A DNA stretch of 64,000 bases. Origin: Strix aluco. Taxonomy: Eukaryota > Chordata > Aves > Strigiformes > Strigidae. How positions within the stretch are numbered: the first letter of the stretch is position 1; each line of letters opens with the position of its first letter. The notes below the pieces were generated by a model. That model ran no database searches, had not been told where the DNA came from, and saw nothing but the letters and a program-made list of their open reading frames with translations. The stretch spans positions 96,080,154-96,144,153 of the forward strand of contig NC_133971.1 of NCBI RefSeq assembly GCF_031877795.1, read 5' to 3'. The translations under genes and the position numbers were made by a program. Below are positions 38,601 through 64,000 of this stretch, piece after piece.

Positions 38601-41600
38601 TATGTTCGCAAACGTGTAATTCAGGCCATGAAAAGCATTTCCACAGAAAAGAATTCAGAGATCATACGGAGAAAAAAAATAAATTTAAAAGAGTTCCTCG
38701 CCCTGTTTCCTGTGGTATTGCGTGCACAGTACCAGGACACTGCCAAGCATAAAGTAATTCCAGCACCAATTTAGGCACCACACACACTGCACTAGAACCT
38801 GTGTTTTTAAAACAGAAGAGGAGCAACCACACCTGCATTTAAGAGTCAAAAACCCTGTGTGAAATCTGTGGAAAGTCTCTTACAGCAAGAGAATCAGAGA
38901 GCTCGTTAAAAGACAATTTGATGACAGCATTTAAGGACCCTCACAGAAAGCAGGTATGGAGTTTAAAGACATCGCAGGTACTTGATACTCGGAGAAATCT
39001 GCCATTTCTGCACTTGGATTGTGAGAAACTGGATTCCTTGTCTCAACTCTTCCAACGGAGACAAGATGCCTGTCAGGAAGGTATGTTAGTGAAAACACTG
39101 GCGCAGGAAGAGCTGAAAGCAAACCTTGTGTCTCAGTCTAGGTCAAGAGAGACACTGCGTGCACGTGGCCTCGTCTCACCTTAAATTCCTGAGACACTTT
39201 TAGTATGAACATACAGCATGCACTCAGCAGAGCGAAACTAAGAACACCTGCAATGAAATCACCGAAGACGCATGGTGCTTTAAAAGTTTTGAGCCTGCAC
39301 AGACCTCGGAACAGAAACTTTACTTACAGTTACACTGTTAACGTTCTGAAATTTTACATAGCGAAGCTGGACAATACCATCTTCTTTAATATCATCTGGT
39401 GTCAGCTCCAGGGCTTGAGTCGGTTCACTTCTCTCTGCTTCTTCAAAATCCATAGATCGAGGAAGGTTGATAAAGATTTTTATGTACTTTGGACCTTGCC
39501 CTGTGTTCAAAGAGAGGAGTGGAATTCCATTGTTTAAATGTATTTTGAGCAGCCCTCCCTTGTCAGACTCTAGACCCCACTCAAGGCAGGCACGAGCTCC
39601 CCCCATTCTAGTACCTTATCTGTCAATCCCACATCACCACCCGGGTAGTGATGGACATCCCAGGTTGCACTACTCGTCCACATGTCAGAGACAGAATTCC
39701 ACACAAAAGATTGTAATAAAAAGTCTAAAAATAGTTTTGTTGTGTCATACAACACCTGAACACTTTGTGTAATTTAATAATGCAAACTGAGTTACCGTAA
39801 AAACTAAGCTCTACCCTTCAGTAGCTCTCGCATTAATTCTTGAATGAAATGCAGGTTTCTCTTTGCAGCGTATCAAACTACAGTAAATACTTATATTTGC
39901 GTCATTCCAAATACCCACACATGAGGTCAGTGAAAAAAAGGAACGAGATCATTTGTTATGTAATTCATTTACAACTAATTTACTGAAGCTGCTGTAGGAT
40001 TCTCAGAAGGTGAAAGGTTCCAGGGACAACAGTGTAATTTAAAAAAAAAAAAAAAAAATCAGCTAAACACGGGCAAAGCTTTGGTTTCAAAGACATGATT
40101 AAACAGACACTTCACTCACCATTATCTGGCCCCTGAAGTTTCATAGAATAAAGCTTGACAGGTTGACTAAAAGCTACAGTGATAAGCAGCTGTGGAGAAA
40201 AAAGTTGCTGTTAAACACAGTCTTCATTCTTAAAAACAAACACAGCACGATAGTGAACTAGAAATAAGTCTGAGCTTTGAAATAAAATTAAGTACTTACC
40301 TTCACTATGTTCCACACATGCACTACTCTGTCACTTTAAACTATCAGCAAACACTACTCCGCTTGGAAGTTTTTTCCATACATAAAGGGATGTGAAACTG
40401 GAAATGCCCCAACGACCTTTGTATACCAACTTGACTTACCTCCTACTTACCATCTCCCACTCTTACTCACACTAGCATAACGATATCAAGTAGACAAGTT
40501 CTTAAAAAATGCTTGCAGACCAGACCACCACGGAAAATATCTCACTTAAAAATATCTACTGTACCTGCTCGTCACAGTCTGATTCCAAGTAGGTAGAGTC
40601 TTTACGTAAACAATTATCAAATCCGTGCTCATCACTCTCATTAAGACATTCACAGCCGGCTTTATTGATAAATGGCATTAAATCCATCTGAAAGTAAAAG
40701 CAAGAGCATCGCTGAGTGCATGATAAGTGCGCCATGAACTCACCTGGGATTAGTAAGCATTGGAATGAATGAAATTCTTCATTCAACAGATTAAAATAAC
40801 AAGACACACAGAAAACCTCGGGGGTTTATATCAAAAGACATTACAAACAGAAACTAAAGACTCTGTAGTACTCGGATGGATCCTGTTCATAACTAAATGA
40901 CATTTTTCCCCTCCATTCAGAATCCTGCACCCCGGGAACACACGCTTGCCACGCTGAGAGTAAGACATCAGGCATGGGGAGAATTTCCAGATACACTTCT
41001 GATAAAGCCTAGAGCACTGCAAGTCGCACCACAACACAGACAAACTGACATTAGACTGGAGCTATGATCAACTTAATAGAAAAAAAAAAATGGACCTCCC
41101 TAAAAATATACTATATATTGCAGAACATATTAAGAGACCACCACTACAGTTCTTACCAAACTTCACGTGCAAAGCTAGTCTTATTTTGATTGGGTTTTGG
41201 CACTGTACAAACTAACCGTATGAAACCTTTTCCTACTCCTTCCTCCGTATACTTGGTAAAAACACAGACCATCAGAAAACAGAAGCTACTGTTCACCATG
41301 AACCAGTTTGTTTTATTGCTCAGCTCTTTTGTAAAGGCTCCAACTAAAAGCTTTAACATATATGTGTTCTCAGATTAAAGCAGACCTATCCGTGCCCCAA
41401 GCCATTTAAAAGGTGGCATGTTTGCAGAGGCAGAACAATCTGTACCAATTTCCAGATAACCAGGATTTTTTGCCTACAACTAAAGTAAACTGAGTCCAAT
41501 TGAAGCACAAGCAGCCAGGCTAAAAGTCAAGTATTTCATACCGTGAGGCCCGAAGACAGAGTATCAACACCTCACACTGTAACAATACAAATTCAAGATC

Positions 41601-44600
41601 AGCCCACAGTCATAGAACAGTCCAGAGGTGAGGAGCTACAGGAACTTTTAGGATGACAACTCAAAATACCCTTCTTAAAGGCATCTATTAGGTCCCAAAG
41701 CATATTACGCCACTCTTGTGTTTAAAAAAAAAAAAAAAAAAAGGCACAGACTAGCTTGAAAATTACTGCATACAACTCCTCAGGCTGTAGCTTCAGGGTA
41801 CAAACAGAACCCACAAACAGGCTGCTGAGAGCAAACAACTCGTTTCCTGTACGTCACTTCCCTTCGCTCTTGTGACTATGTGATTCTGAGCAAATAAAAA
41901 TCCTTATCCCCTGGTCAACATCCAAGCAAAGGCTCAGCTTGCAACTGGCACGCTCCGTAGGGCAGAAAAGAGAAGGAACACACAGCTGGGCAGGAGAATA
42001 AAGGTCCCTTCTGGGGGCCAAGGGCGAGCACATCCCCAAGGAGCATTTCAGCCCCCCTTGGGGGTCAAGCGGGAGTCCTGCGCAGCTCGTACAGCCCTCA
42101 GCGGGCTCGGGACTGGATCCGCAGGGCTGAGACAGCACCTCCTGCAAGATGAACTTCCAATAGAAGATGGCGCGCTCATCTCAAAACCATCTAAGCAGAA
42201 CTGAACCTGCCACCTGAATGATTTCCAGTGTTCAGGGCTCCAAAGCCAACAAGCTGAAGCTCTGCCTTTTGACATTCCTGTAGTTCCAGAGAGTTTCACA
42301 ATAATTGTGAGTGTTCACATGTGAACTGTTCCACGGCAGGCACTGCACAAGCAGCTGAACTGCTTGAAATTAAAGTGGCCTGTGCCCTGGCGGTTTATTT
42401 AAATGAGAAATATTCAGCTGGATTTGCACCCTGCTTACATTTGCCTGGCAGGACATGGCTAGCTATGAGTTCAAGATACTTAACCTCCAAAAAACCCAGT
42501 TTTGCATTTAACGATGTAATTTTGTGTTCCGTTGATACTCATCACAGCGAAGTTTAACAGATTTGCTAACGCACAGTGAAGCACTGGCTGCAGCAACCAG
42601 CCAAGCCCTGAGCTGCGACACCACTGAGGCAAACGCAATACACCACGTAACTGACTGCAGTGACACTTTTGGTAGAACAATAGACAATCTCATTTAAGGA
42701 GTAATGTTACACCGAGGACTGCTTGGAGAATACCACCTAAAACGACAGCTCTAGGAAAGTGTTTTGTCACGTAAGGTTCTCGTTTACATGTGTTCGTTAG
42801 CACAGGCATACGATTTGGATGCACAATAGCCCTGAGGTAACGCAAAAACACGCAGAACATGGTGAAAATATTTCTGAGCGGATCGCTTCCTTATTGAAAT
42901 TCCGGCCAAAAATTCAAGTATCCCTACAAAGTTTGGATTTACCTGCAAGACACAGGCAAATCATGCCGTGATTAAAAAGTTCTGTTTGTGAATATCAATT
43001 TTTAAATTCTTTGGAAGAAAACATTAAAGTTGTATTTTAGTTACGAGAGATTTTGATGCAAGGTTTAAAAACCATTCGGTGTGAGAACGTGTATTTAGAA
43101 ATGTTTGCTTTTTTTAAAATTAATGAAGAATTACAAGTTATTTACTTAGTGTAGGTTATCTGTGAATGCCCGATCAGCAGTCACTGCAGTGATGTGCAGT
43201 ACCCCTACAGACATGAAATGATATGCATTAAGCATTAAATTGAAAGCAAATTCCCAATCAGCGAGAAGTAACTCTTGTTTGCCACTCAGACCAGGCACGT
43301 AATCTTTTCTAAGTACTCCTGTGACATTTTTTACTTCATATATTTTTATATCCTTGTTATTCTTTTACAGACAAGAAGAAATCTAAAGAGAACACTTTAC
43401 AGTACCACCCACTTTTGCAAACATTAGCAATTAGGCAAAAGAAAACATATCTGGAGATAGGCTTTATCTAACGCACCCTCCCAAAGACATCCTATTTTCA
43501 GGGCAAGCTGCTAGAGGAAGATAGAGCTGAACTGTTACGAAGGTTAATTCCTTTGGCAACAGAATCTCTCTTTTTTTTTTTTTTTTGAGAGATGAAATAA
43601 GGGGGATTAAAGAGAGGGTAGGGAGCAAGAAGAAAAAAGGAAAGCCCCAAATGAACCTACCACCACATAAACAACAGAGGGGATTTCTTAAGGAACAACT
43701 AGAGCAACTTTTCAATGTTTTTGACAACCATGTCTACCAATGTCTTTTCCCACGGACATTTTTACACTTTAAAAATACGTCTTGGGAAGACAGATTGGGA
43801 TGTCTGAGAAGAAAGAAGCAGAACGAGCAGCTGCAGCAAAAAGTTCATCATAAAACATTAAATTCATTATTTTAACGACTAAGGGCTACGTGTGGAGATT
43901 TTTCTTAAAACATTTTACAATTCTATAACCATATTTACTCTCTGTTGATTTTTAAATCTTGTCTGAAAAAGGAAACCCAGACAATTGATCTTCTCAAAGA
44001 CACAGGGAACCTGCAGTTTTGCCTAAAGAAGTATTATTTGACTTGGAGTATGCTTAGAAAGCAACAGATTATTTTCTTCTAAACATTCAAGTTACACAAA
44101 CATTAAAAAAATTATCTTAAAATAAGTGATGCATACATATCCTTTTGGGATATCTGTATCTTCACTGTTTCCAGGGTCATTCTCCAGGTGCTGTTTAATT
44201 TTTTCTTCTAAACCTACAGCATCTGCTCCTTGATATTGGTCGATTCGCACTTTGTTTCGGAAAAACAGAAACGTCGGTGTTGCCGATATATTATTGGTAG
44301 CAGCTGTTCCCTAGAATGCATAAATTAGTTAGAAGTGTTACCTAACGGAATACTACCAATATTGGACAGAAACATTAGCTTGCTTCACCTCGATAAGAAT
44401 ACACACACCAGATATTAATCAAGCTACATCACCTCAGACATCACAAACAATATTTGTTATTTTATAAACAGCCTTAACTCAGTAATTTAAATTCTTCAGA
44501 TCCTCCTAATCCTTTATGCATTTGGGTATTCTTCGAACGGACTTCACATTGTCAGCAGACTTGTGTGTACACCATAAAAATCATATTACTCACTTGCTCT

Positions 44601-46990
44601 CGAAAGCAGAGGACAGCTTAATTTAACACTTTTATTTTACAGGCTTTCTTTACACCTGCATTCCTCCTTCTCCCAAGCCACACTCATGCACACCCAGGAA
44701 CTGCAGCCTGCTGCTGTAGAAGGTGAATTCCATTTGATTTCTCCCTGTATTCATACCTGTTATGCACCCATAGTAGTTTCTCCAAAACTTTCCATAATTT
44801 AGTGCCATTTGCAAACATTGTCACCACTTTGATGTTCATCTCTCTCCATTTTAATTTGTGGTAATTCAAGACACTTCCTTTCAACATACCATTGTTAATT
44901 TTTGTTAACAACCCTTAAGACAATCAACAGCTCACCTGCAACACTGTTGTCTGTTAAAACCAGCTGAGTAGTACTAGAGAGGAATCTAGTCCCACTAATC
45001 ATATCGGTTCATTGCATTTTTCATTCTGCTCAATCACTACGCCAATATTCGTTTGGAAAGACTCTTTTTAATTCATACTGCTGTTCTCTTCTACATTTAA
45101 TGGTATTATACAAGCAGCAGGGGCTGTTAAACAGCCTGTGCACTGCTTAAATGAAGGACACCACAGTGAGAACTGCAAGGACACTTTTCTAAATAAAAGT
45201 GGTGTTTGTTCGCATTTTTGTGCGTATCCTAATTTTGGAGAATTTCACAATATTCCTATTTGTGATTCACCAAACGTGTCAACAGCCACAGGACAGTACT
45301 CTTAGTATACTGTCTGAACAGTTTTCCTTCAAGCTTCCCACTCACTACGTTATCTGCTCTTTCTCTTACAACTGAAAATACATTTTTAAATACCAACCTG
45401 GCATTGATGCACATCTACTTCCAAAAAAGTTGCCTGGGGATATTTGTTACTCAGAGCATTGAAAGCTGGGGCTATCCTTAAACAAGGGCCACATCTGTGA
45501 AAACAACATACAGTTTAGCTTAATATTAGCACATTCGTGTTCTTACTGATATCCTTGGTACACATAAAAATAACCTTCCTACCTGGCTGACAGATGGTAA
45601 GCAATCCTGGTGATACAATTAAGAATGACATTTAGAAACACATCATGAAGTGTTAATTCCCACTTCCTCAGACAGCTTCAATGTCACACGATTAGCTTCA
45701 CCTATTAATTAATACCAACTTCATATTTCCAGCTAATGGGTTTAGCTCCAGCCTCTTTTACCACAAGTCAAAGTCCTGCTAACTAGTGATACAAAGGAGG
45801 GAAAATAGAGGTGCCTGCTTTTCCTGAAACAGCAAAAAACACAACAAAAAACTAGTACTAGCACCCACATCACCTCCTGTGAAAAAAAAAAGAGTATCTA
45901 CAGTAAAATCTAAGTAGGACTTTAAATATTTAACAGTAATAATGTATCAAACCTTTAGCAGGAATCATAAAATTCCTACTGCAATTAAGTCTCACTTACT
46001 ACAACTGTAACCAGTTACTACCATACCTACTTGACCCTGGTAGGACAGACCTGACTTCTGCTGACTTAATTGTGTCACCTTGGCTGAAAATACCTATCTG
46101 TTAATTATTATGCCTTTGCCAGCATATATGAAGCGTACAGATGCAACTATTCCTGCAAAGGAATATTCTCACAAGTCAGCTTGCTGTGAAAGAAGCAATT
46201 AGAAAGCCAAACAGCAAAAAATGCCAGTAGAAACTCCCTCCAAAAGCACATCAGCATACCTAAACCAGAGCTGTCAGCGTGCGCCTGCCAACAGGTACAG
46301 CTGTAAGCAGCGCGGCCGGGCCCCGCTCCCTCTGCCGACCGAGGAACGGGTCCCCAGCAGCGCAGAACGCAAACGCACGGTTTATATAAATACTTATACC
46401 TCAACCGAACTGGAACCTGAGGCGTTGGGCTGCCCGCGCCCTCTGTTAAGGCCCTTCCTGACCTGCAACCGGGTTTGAAGGCGGCGCAGCACCCGAAGAA
46501 CGCCAGGTTCGGAGGGCAGGGGAAGCCGGCTCAGCTGCCAGAAGGTGAATTTAACACCAGAAATCGGAAATCCCATCCCGATGCTGTGACTATATTCACG
46601 TGCTACAGATAAGGAGCGCCGCTCACGCTAAACAACAATCAGCTCGCAGCTCTTACCCGCAGCAGTGACCAAAATGATACAGCAGTTTGCCAGCTAACTG
46701 CACTTCTCAAGTTTGAAACCTTGCCTCGCCTCAACGATAAATAAAAACACCAAAACCCCTCAAGGGCCCCGGCGGTTCTCCCGGTCCCGGGGAGCCCCAG
46801 CCCGGGGCGGGAGCGGCCAGGAGACGCCTCCCGGTGGGTCAGGCCCAGCTGCCGCTCGCCGCCGCCTCAGCCCGCTTCCCGCCCTCACTCACCCCCTCAT
46901 GGTGAACTTCACCACGGCCAGGCGGGAGCCGGCAGCGCTGAGCTCAGGCTGGAACTCGGTGTCGTTCGCGATCACCTTCACGCCCACCAT
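29575..46990 (-). CDS. TXNL1: TXNL1, thioredoxin-like protein 1 (complete, 8 coding exons)
   Basis: Cytosolic and nuclear thioredoxin-family oxidoreductase that binds the 26S proteasome (established for the family). Coding exons, minus strand: 46990-46893, 45494-45398, 44310-44137, 40687-40565, 40189-40120, 39500-39328, 36519-36415 and 29604-29575. The lengths (98, 97, 174, 123, 70, 173, 105, 30) sum to 870 nt, giving 289 residues plus TAG, the family's usual length. Every intron is GT-AG and phases agree across all junctions. The N-terminal thioredoxin domain (about residues 1-105) has the active-site CGPC at 34-37 and the cis-proline at 77 in SATPT. The C-terminal PITH domain (about 115-285) includes the conserved segments GCECLNESDEHGFDNCLRK and YFTFIGTPVQATNMNDFKR. 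The start is the first ATG in the CpG-island exon and gives MVGVK. The gene is divergent from WDR7. No frameshift or missing catalytic residue is seen, so it appears functional. Confidence 0.97.
29605..36414 (-). other. TXNL1 intron 7
   Basis: A 6.8-kb intron containing the CR1 fragment at 33.3 kb, several poly(A) runs and a purine-rich stretch at 32170-32350. No nested gene is seen. Confidence 0.85.
33332..33500 (+). mobile_element. CR1 LINE 3' fragment in TXNL1 intron 7
   Basis: Shows GTGGAACAACCTCCGCAGGG, TGGAGGTTTGAGGGGCTGGA and GGAGGTCCCTTCAACCTGGG, a CR1 3' end more diverged than the other copies. It is antisense to TXNL1. Confidence 0.75.
36415..36519 (-). CDS. TXNL1: TXNL1 coding exon 7
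   Basis: Encodes residues 246-280 in phase 0, LFVQSNHGDEETTRITYF to NMNDFKR, the end of the PITH domain. The acceptor is TTCTTTAG and the donor GTGAGT starts at 36414. The frame stays open past the donor for another 73 codons, to 36193 (see findings). Confidence 0.95.
39328..39500 (-). CDS. TXNL1: TXNL1 coding exon 6
   Basis: The exon completes Gly188 and encodes residues 189-245: QGPKYIKIFINLPRSMDF, then the EEAERSEPTQALEL region, ending FQNVNSVT. This is the core of the PITH domain. The acceptor is GAACACAG and the donor is GTAAGT. Confidence 0.96.
40120..40189 (-). CDS. TXNL1: TXNL1 coding exon 5
   Basis: Encodes residues 165-187 plus the first base of Gly188: LLITVAFSQPVKLYSMK to GPDN, a PITH beta-strand segment. 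The acceptor is TCCACAG and the donor is a strong GTGAGT. At 70 bp it is too short to stand out in a simple open-frame scan. Confidence 0.94.
40565..40687 (-). CDS. TXNL1: TXNL1 coding exon 4
   Basis: Encodes residues 124-164 in phase 0, beginning MDLMPFINKAGCECLNES and ending ESDCDEQ, the start of the PITH domain. The acceptor is TTTCAG and the donor is GTACAG. The in-frame ATG at the exon start is internal methionine 124, not a gene start. Confidence 0.95.
40688..44136 (-). other. TXNL1 intron 3
   Basis: A 3.4-kb intron with poly(A)/poly(T) runs near 41720 and 43571. No repeat family or nested gene is recognised. The other introns (1: 45495-46892; 2: 44311-45397; 4: 40190-40564; 5: 39501-40119; 6: 36520-39327) are likewise unremarkable. 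Confidence 0.85.
44137..44310 (-). CDS. TXNL1: TXNL1 coding exon 3
   Basis: Encodes residues 66-123 in phase 0: the rest of the thioredoxin domain, including SATPTFLFF with the cis-proline at 77, then the acidic linker (END then GNSEDTDIPKGY) leading into the PITH domain. The acceptor is TTCTAG and the donor is GTATGC. Confidence 0.95.
45398..45494 (-). CDS. TXNL1: TXNL1 coding exon 2 (CGPC active site)
   Basis: The exon completes Gly33 and encodes residues 34-65, starting with the redox motif CGPC (Cys34, Cys37) and ending EVDVHQCQ. The acceptor is TTTTCACAG. The donor is GTTGGT, weaker than the GTRAGT consensus, but the frame and the family alignment leave no doubt about the junction. Confidence 0.95.
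46893..46990 (-). CDS. TXNL1: TXNL1 coding exon 1
   Basis: Encodes residues 1-32 plus two bases of Gly33, from MVGVKVIANDTEFQPELS to KFTMR. The donor GTGAGTG follows directly (plus-strand 46886-46892). The exon lies in the CpG island. It forms the first beta-alpha-beta part of the thioredoxin fold, up to the residue before the CGPC active site, which sits across the splice junction. Confidence 0.95.
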
Positions 46991-47154
46991 CCTCGCCGGG
47001 CGGCGGCGGGGCCCGCGCTGAGGGGGGGGCGGCGGTCCCGGCCTGTATCTGCAGCGTCACGGCGGGCAGGCGGCGCCCGGCATGCACCGCTCGGCCCAGC
47101 GCGCAGGCGCGCCCGCCGCCAGCCGCGCCGACATCTTGAGGGCGGGGCGGGGGC

Positions 47155-47168
47155 GCCGCCATTTTGGG
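47155..47168 (+). promoter_or_regulatory. YY1-type motif
   Basis: GCCGCCATTTTGGG fits the YY1 consensus (reverse of AANATGGCGGC). It belongs to a group with GGCCATTTTGGG at 47199-47210, GCGCCATCTTGGC at 47222-47234, the weaker GACATCTTGAG near 47130, and GGATGGCGGCTG ending at 47291. The spacing and strand suit a start-site-proximal YY1 cluster. Confidence 0.6.
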
Positions 47169-47450
47169 AGAGGGCAGCGAGCGGGTGAAGCCGCCGCCGG
47201 CCATTTTGGGTAGGGGCAGGCGCGCCATCTTGGCCTGGGGCGGCCGAGGGGAGGGAGGAAGGATGGCAGGAGGATGGCAGGATGGCGGCTGTAGCCCGGC
47301 CGCAGCCCGGCCGCGGGTCCTGCCGGCGGGAGAGGGGTTGGGTGCCGCGGCTGGGAGCGCTGAGGGAGCCTGGCTGGGCTGGCGAGGGGCTGGATGCCAT
47401 CCCCGCCTTGGGAACGCGGAGGAGAGCCAGCGCACGGTCTTCCTGTTCTG

Positions 47451-49479
47451 GGGGCCCACGCCAGTGCTTTGGCTGGGACTGGTTCTAGAAGCGTGGAATT
47501 AAAAATAAGCCATGTTTTATCCTCTTAACGAGAGTTGAAACAGAGGAAAGGAGGCCTTACTACTTCCCTGTGAGTTTTGAGGACGAGCTGAGCTGCACTC
47601 TGACCAGCGCTTGCTGCTGAAGCTGCCTCAGGCTACTAGTACCAGATGTACAAAACCTGCAAAGGAATTTGATTGTCAAAGAGCCCATCCCGCCTCCCCA
47701 GCAGGCGCCGTCTGCCGCGTCCAGCTCCTGACGCGTGCTGCGTGCTCCAACAACCTACTCCCGAGGAGCTGCTGCAGCTGGAAGGTGCCCAGGAGGCTGC
47801 TCCTCAGGAACCTGGCAGCTCCAGGCAGCCTCGAGCATCTCCGAGGATGGAGACCAGGAGACCTCTCTGGGAAACCCATCCTCGCCTTTGAGCACCCTCG
47901 AGGTCAAGAAGTTCCCCTTCAGTAAAGGTCTCCCACAGCCTTCTCATTAGCATGTACATTGGTGACACAGATAAAACAGTATAATTAATGTTTAAAGTAA
48001 CAAAGTGAAAGTGTTTAACATTTTTATTAGCACCTTATTTTAAGATAACTTAATGCTTTCCATAACTCAGAAAACATCCTTGAGCCTTTTATAGCCGCTA
48101 GTTTAAAACAATCTCTCTAAACATGAGCAAGAAAAAAAATCCCTACTCCCATCGTGATATAATGCCGCCTGACTTTGACCAACATTGGCTTCAGGAATTT
48201 ATTATTACAGGACAACTGGAGAATCTCCATTCTCCCAGCTGAAAGTAATTCACATGCTAAATAGGCTGCTGTTACAGACAGGCATCTGTTCTTCTTGGAT
48301 GACAGGGTACCCTCGCTCGCCTGCCAGCAGTCATGTGGCTGGCTGTCATTTGCATATCTCTGTACAGATGCATCGATATATCTCAGCATTACTTTTATAA
48401 TCAAAAATAACGTAGTAGCAGTGTTCATCCATACTTTTATTTTGCACAGTTGAACTGAAATTGCTTACTAATTCAACAGCAATAAAAATTTGGAGTTGCT
48501 TTGTCTGTAGGGAACTGGCGGCGTGGAACGTATCTGATACCAGCCCCACACAGGTAATGTGTTATGTACCACCATACAGTAAAGCAAGTTGTGAAATAAT
48601 TTCACTATTCTAAGTACTTCTGGCCAAGAGAAAGTGTTCTCTCTAGTTTCAACTGCAGAAATAATTTTCCCTTTCTGTCCTAAACAGCTGTGATGTACTG
48701 ACGTAGACTGCTAAACAGCTGATAGGAAACAGAAAACCACCGCTGAACTGCTGTTAGCATCAGCATCTTTGATGATTTGTGTGTAACTAAACCCAGTTAT
48801 TCACACATACAAAAGGCTAACAGTAGAAAGGTTGGTTTGGTTGCAAGGAAAATAAAGAAATAAAGCCAATAACCTACCACACCTTCTTAGCACGGTCCAT
48901 TGCCAAGGCCCAGAGAACAGATCCAGCTTACCTTGCTACCTGCAAGACCTCTGCTTGGTTGGAAAACGCACCGGGTAGGAATTCCCTTAAAATCTGCTAA
49001 CTTAAAAATTGCCCTAGGTTTGTTGTTGACTAGTTTTTGTGACATTATGGGGATGACACTTCTCTTTTGCAGAGAGAAATTACATGCAGGCTTTTTTCTC
49101 AGTTTCCTGATGCTATGTTTTTTTTATAAAGCAAAGGGTGGCAACAACTGAAAAAATTAGGAGGCATAAATGCTCAGAAGCAGGAAGGGGAAAATAATAG
49201 ATTAGGGGAATGTTTGTATTAGCCACGTTCCAGGATAAGCTAAGCAAAACCAGAAATTAAACCCAGAACTTTCTCTACCCGGTTTTGCAGTGTCATCACT
49301 CACAACTCCACAGGCTTCCTACACCCCGCAGGTGCTTCTGCAGAAATTTCATGCCGAGCAGGCGCCAGAGAACAGCATTTTCCTGCTCAGACCCGGCCGT
49401 ATTGCCACGATAGTGCCTTACAGCTTCTAGGACTGACGAAACCCTTCAGTAATCCCTCTACACGAGTTATTCCTCACAG
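47451..49479. other. Spacer between the two CpG islands
   Basis: AT-rich, with one degraded CR1 piece and no recognised exon. It separates the TXNL1 and probable WDR7 promoters. Confidence 0.5.
47818..47948 (-). mobile_element. Degraded CR1 fragment between TXNL1 and WDR7
   Basis: CCGAGGATGGAGACC, ACCTCTCTGGGAAACCCATC and TTGAGCACCCTCGAGGTCAA resemble the reverse complement of a CR1 3' region. It is old and diverged. Confidence 0.45.
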
Positions 49480-49584
49480 CTCGCCCCGGCCCCGCCACCC
49501 GGCCGTACCCGCCTCGCCCTCACCTGGCCCCAGCCCCGCCGAAGGGCCCAGCGCGGGCCGCGCCCGGGCGCCCTCCCACAGGTG

Positions 49585-49625
49585 CCCCCCCCCCCTTCCC
49601 CTTCCCCTTCCCCTTCCCCTTCCCG
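49585..49625 (+). repeat. C-run plus (TTCCCC)n polypyrimidine tract
   Basis: Eleven C, then about five TTCCCC units. It is polypurine on the other strand, with mirror symmetry and four or more G-runs, so it could form triplex or quadruplex DNA. It lies just upstream of the proposed WDR7 first exon. Confidence 0.85.
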
Positions 49626-49675
49626 CGTCCCCCTCACGCAGCCGCCGCAGCGGAACGGGCCCGCTCCGCCGCCCG

Positions 49676-64000
<14,325 letters not shown>

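Larger units (their letters stand above)
46750..47450 (-). promoter_or_regulatory. CpG-island promoter of TXNL1
   Basis: A GC- and CpG-rich block covers TXNL1 exon 1 and its upstream flank, with no TATA box. Motifs include an NRF1-like GCGCAGGCGC at 47101-47110 and several YY1-type sites between 47129 and 47291. The TXNL1 transcription start probably lies in about 47000-47200. The TXNL1-WDR7 divergent pairing in other amniotes suggests the island may also fire towards the plus strand. Confidence 0.75.

Noticed and set aside
40556-40807. Frame starting upstream of TXNL1 exon 4 as an independent small gene
   Set aside because: Only the part from 40687 down to 40565 is coding; the upstream residues are intron read-through before the TTTCAG acceptor.

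Overview
This is a vertebrate nuclear window, most probably from a bird. Two multi-exon genes can be read exon by exon, and their best matches from memory of the families are thioredoxin-like protein 1 (TXNL1) and WD repeat-containing protein 7 (WDR7, also called rabconnectin-3 beta). The interspersed repeats are 5'-truncated CR1 retrotransposons, the dominant LINE of birds and other reptiles, and the introns are compact. TXNL1 and WDR7 are head-to-head neighbours in other amniotes (human 18q21). In birds that block lies on the Z chromosome, so Z linkage is a reasonable inference that cannot be shown from the sequence.

Layout: positions 1 to about 29,400 hold no gene I can support. This part has AT-rich stretches that look like possible conserved non-coding elements, GC-rich patches, an 18-bp minisatellite running into a CR1 tail with a compound pentanucleotide repeat (2.9-3.5 kb), a 21-bp array with higher-order structure (8.6-9.1 kb), a 301-bp direct duplication (10.5 and 14.1 kb), two nearly identical CR1 copies in inverted orientation (11.1 and 26.0 kb), and a strong CpG island at 24.55-24.95 kb with a CTCF-type motif and no known gene.

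TXNL1 occupies 29,575-46,990 on the minus strand. All eight coding exons are present, with GT-AG splice sites and exon lengths that sum exactly to 289 codons plus a stop. Its promoter lies in a CpG island at 46.75-47.45 kb with a cluster of YY1-like motifs. A second CpG island at 49.48-50.35 kb, with an RFX-type box and a perfect splice donor, is the probable first exon of WDR7 on the plus strand. The WDR7 start codon is in exon 2 (60,673-60,844), exon 3 is at 62,028-62,134, and the gene continues past the right edge.

TXNL1 is a cytosolic redox protein that associates with the 26S proteasome. WDR7 is a partner of DMXL2 in regulating the vacuolar proton pump and vesicle acidification. They share a divergent promoter neighbourhood and are not known to share a pathway. 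I found no prokaryotic-type system, CRISPR array, tRNA or rRNA. The observations most worth checking are the orphan CpG island, the 301-bp duplication, the 21-bp array, and a possible alternative TXNL1 C-terminus.
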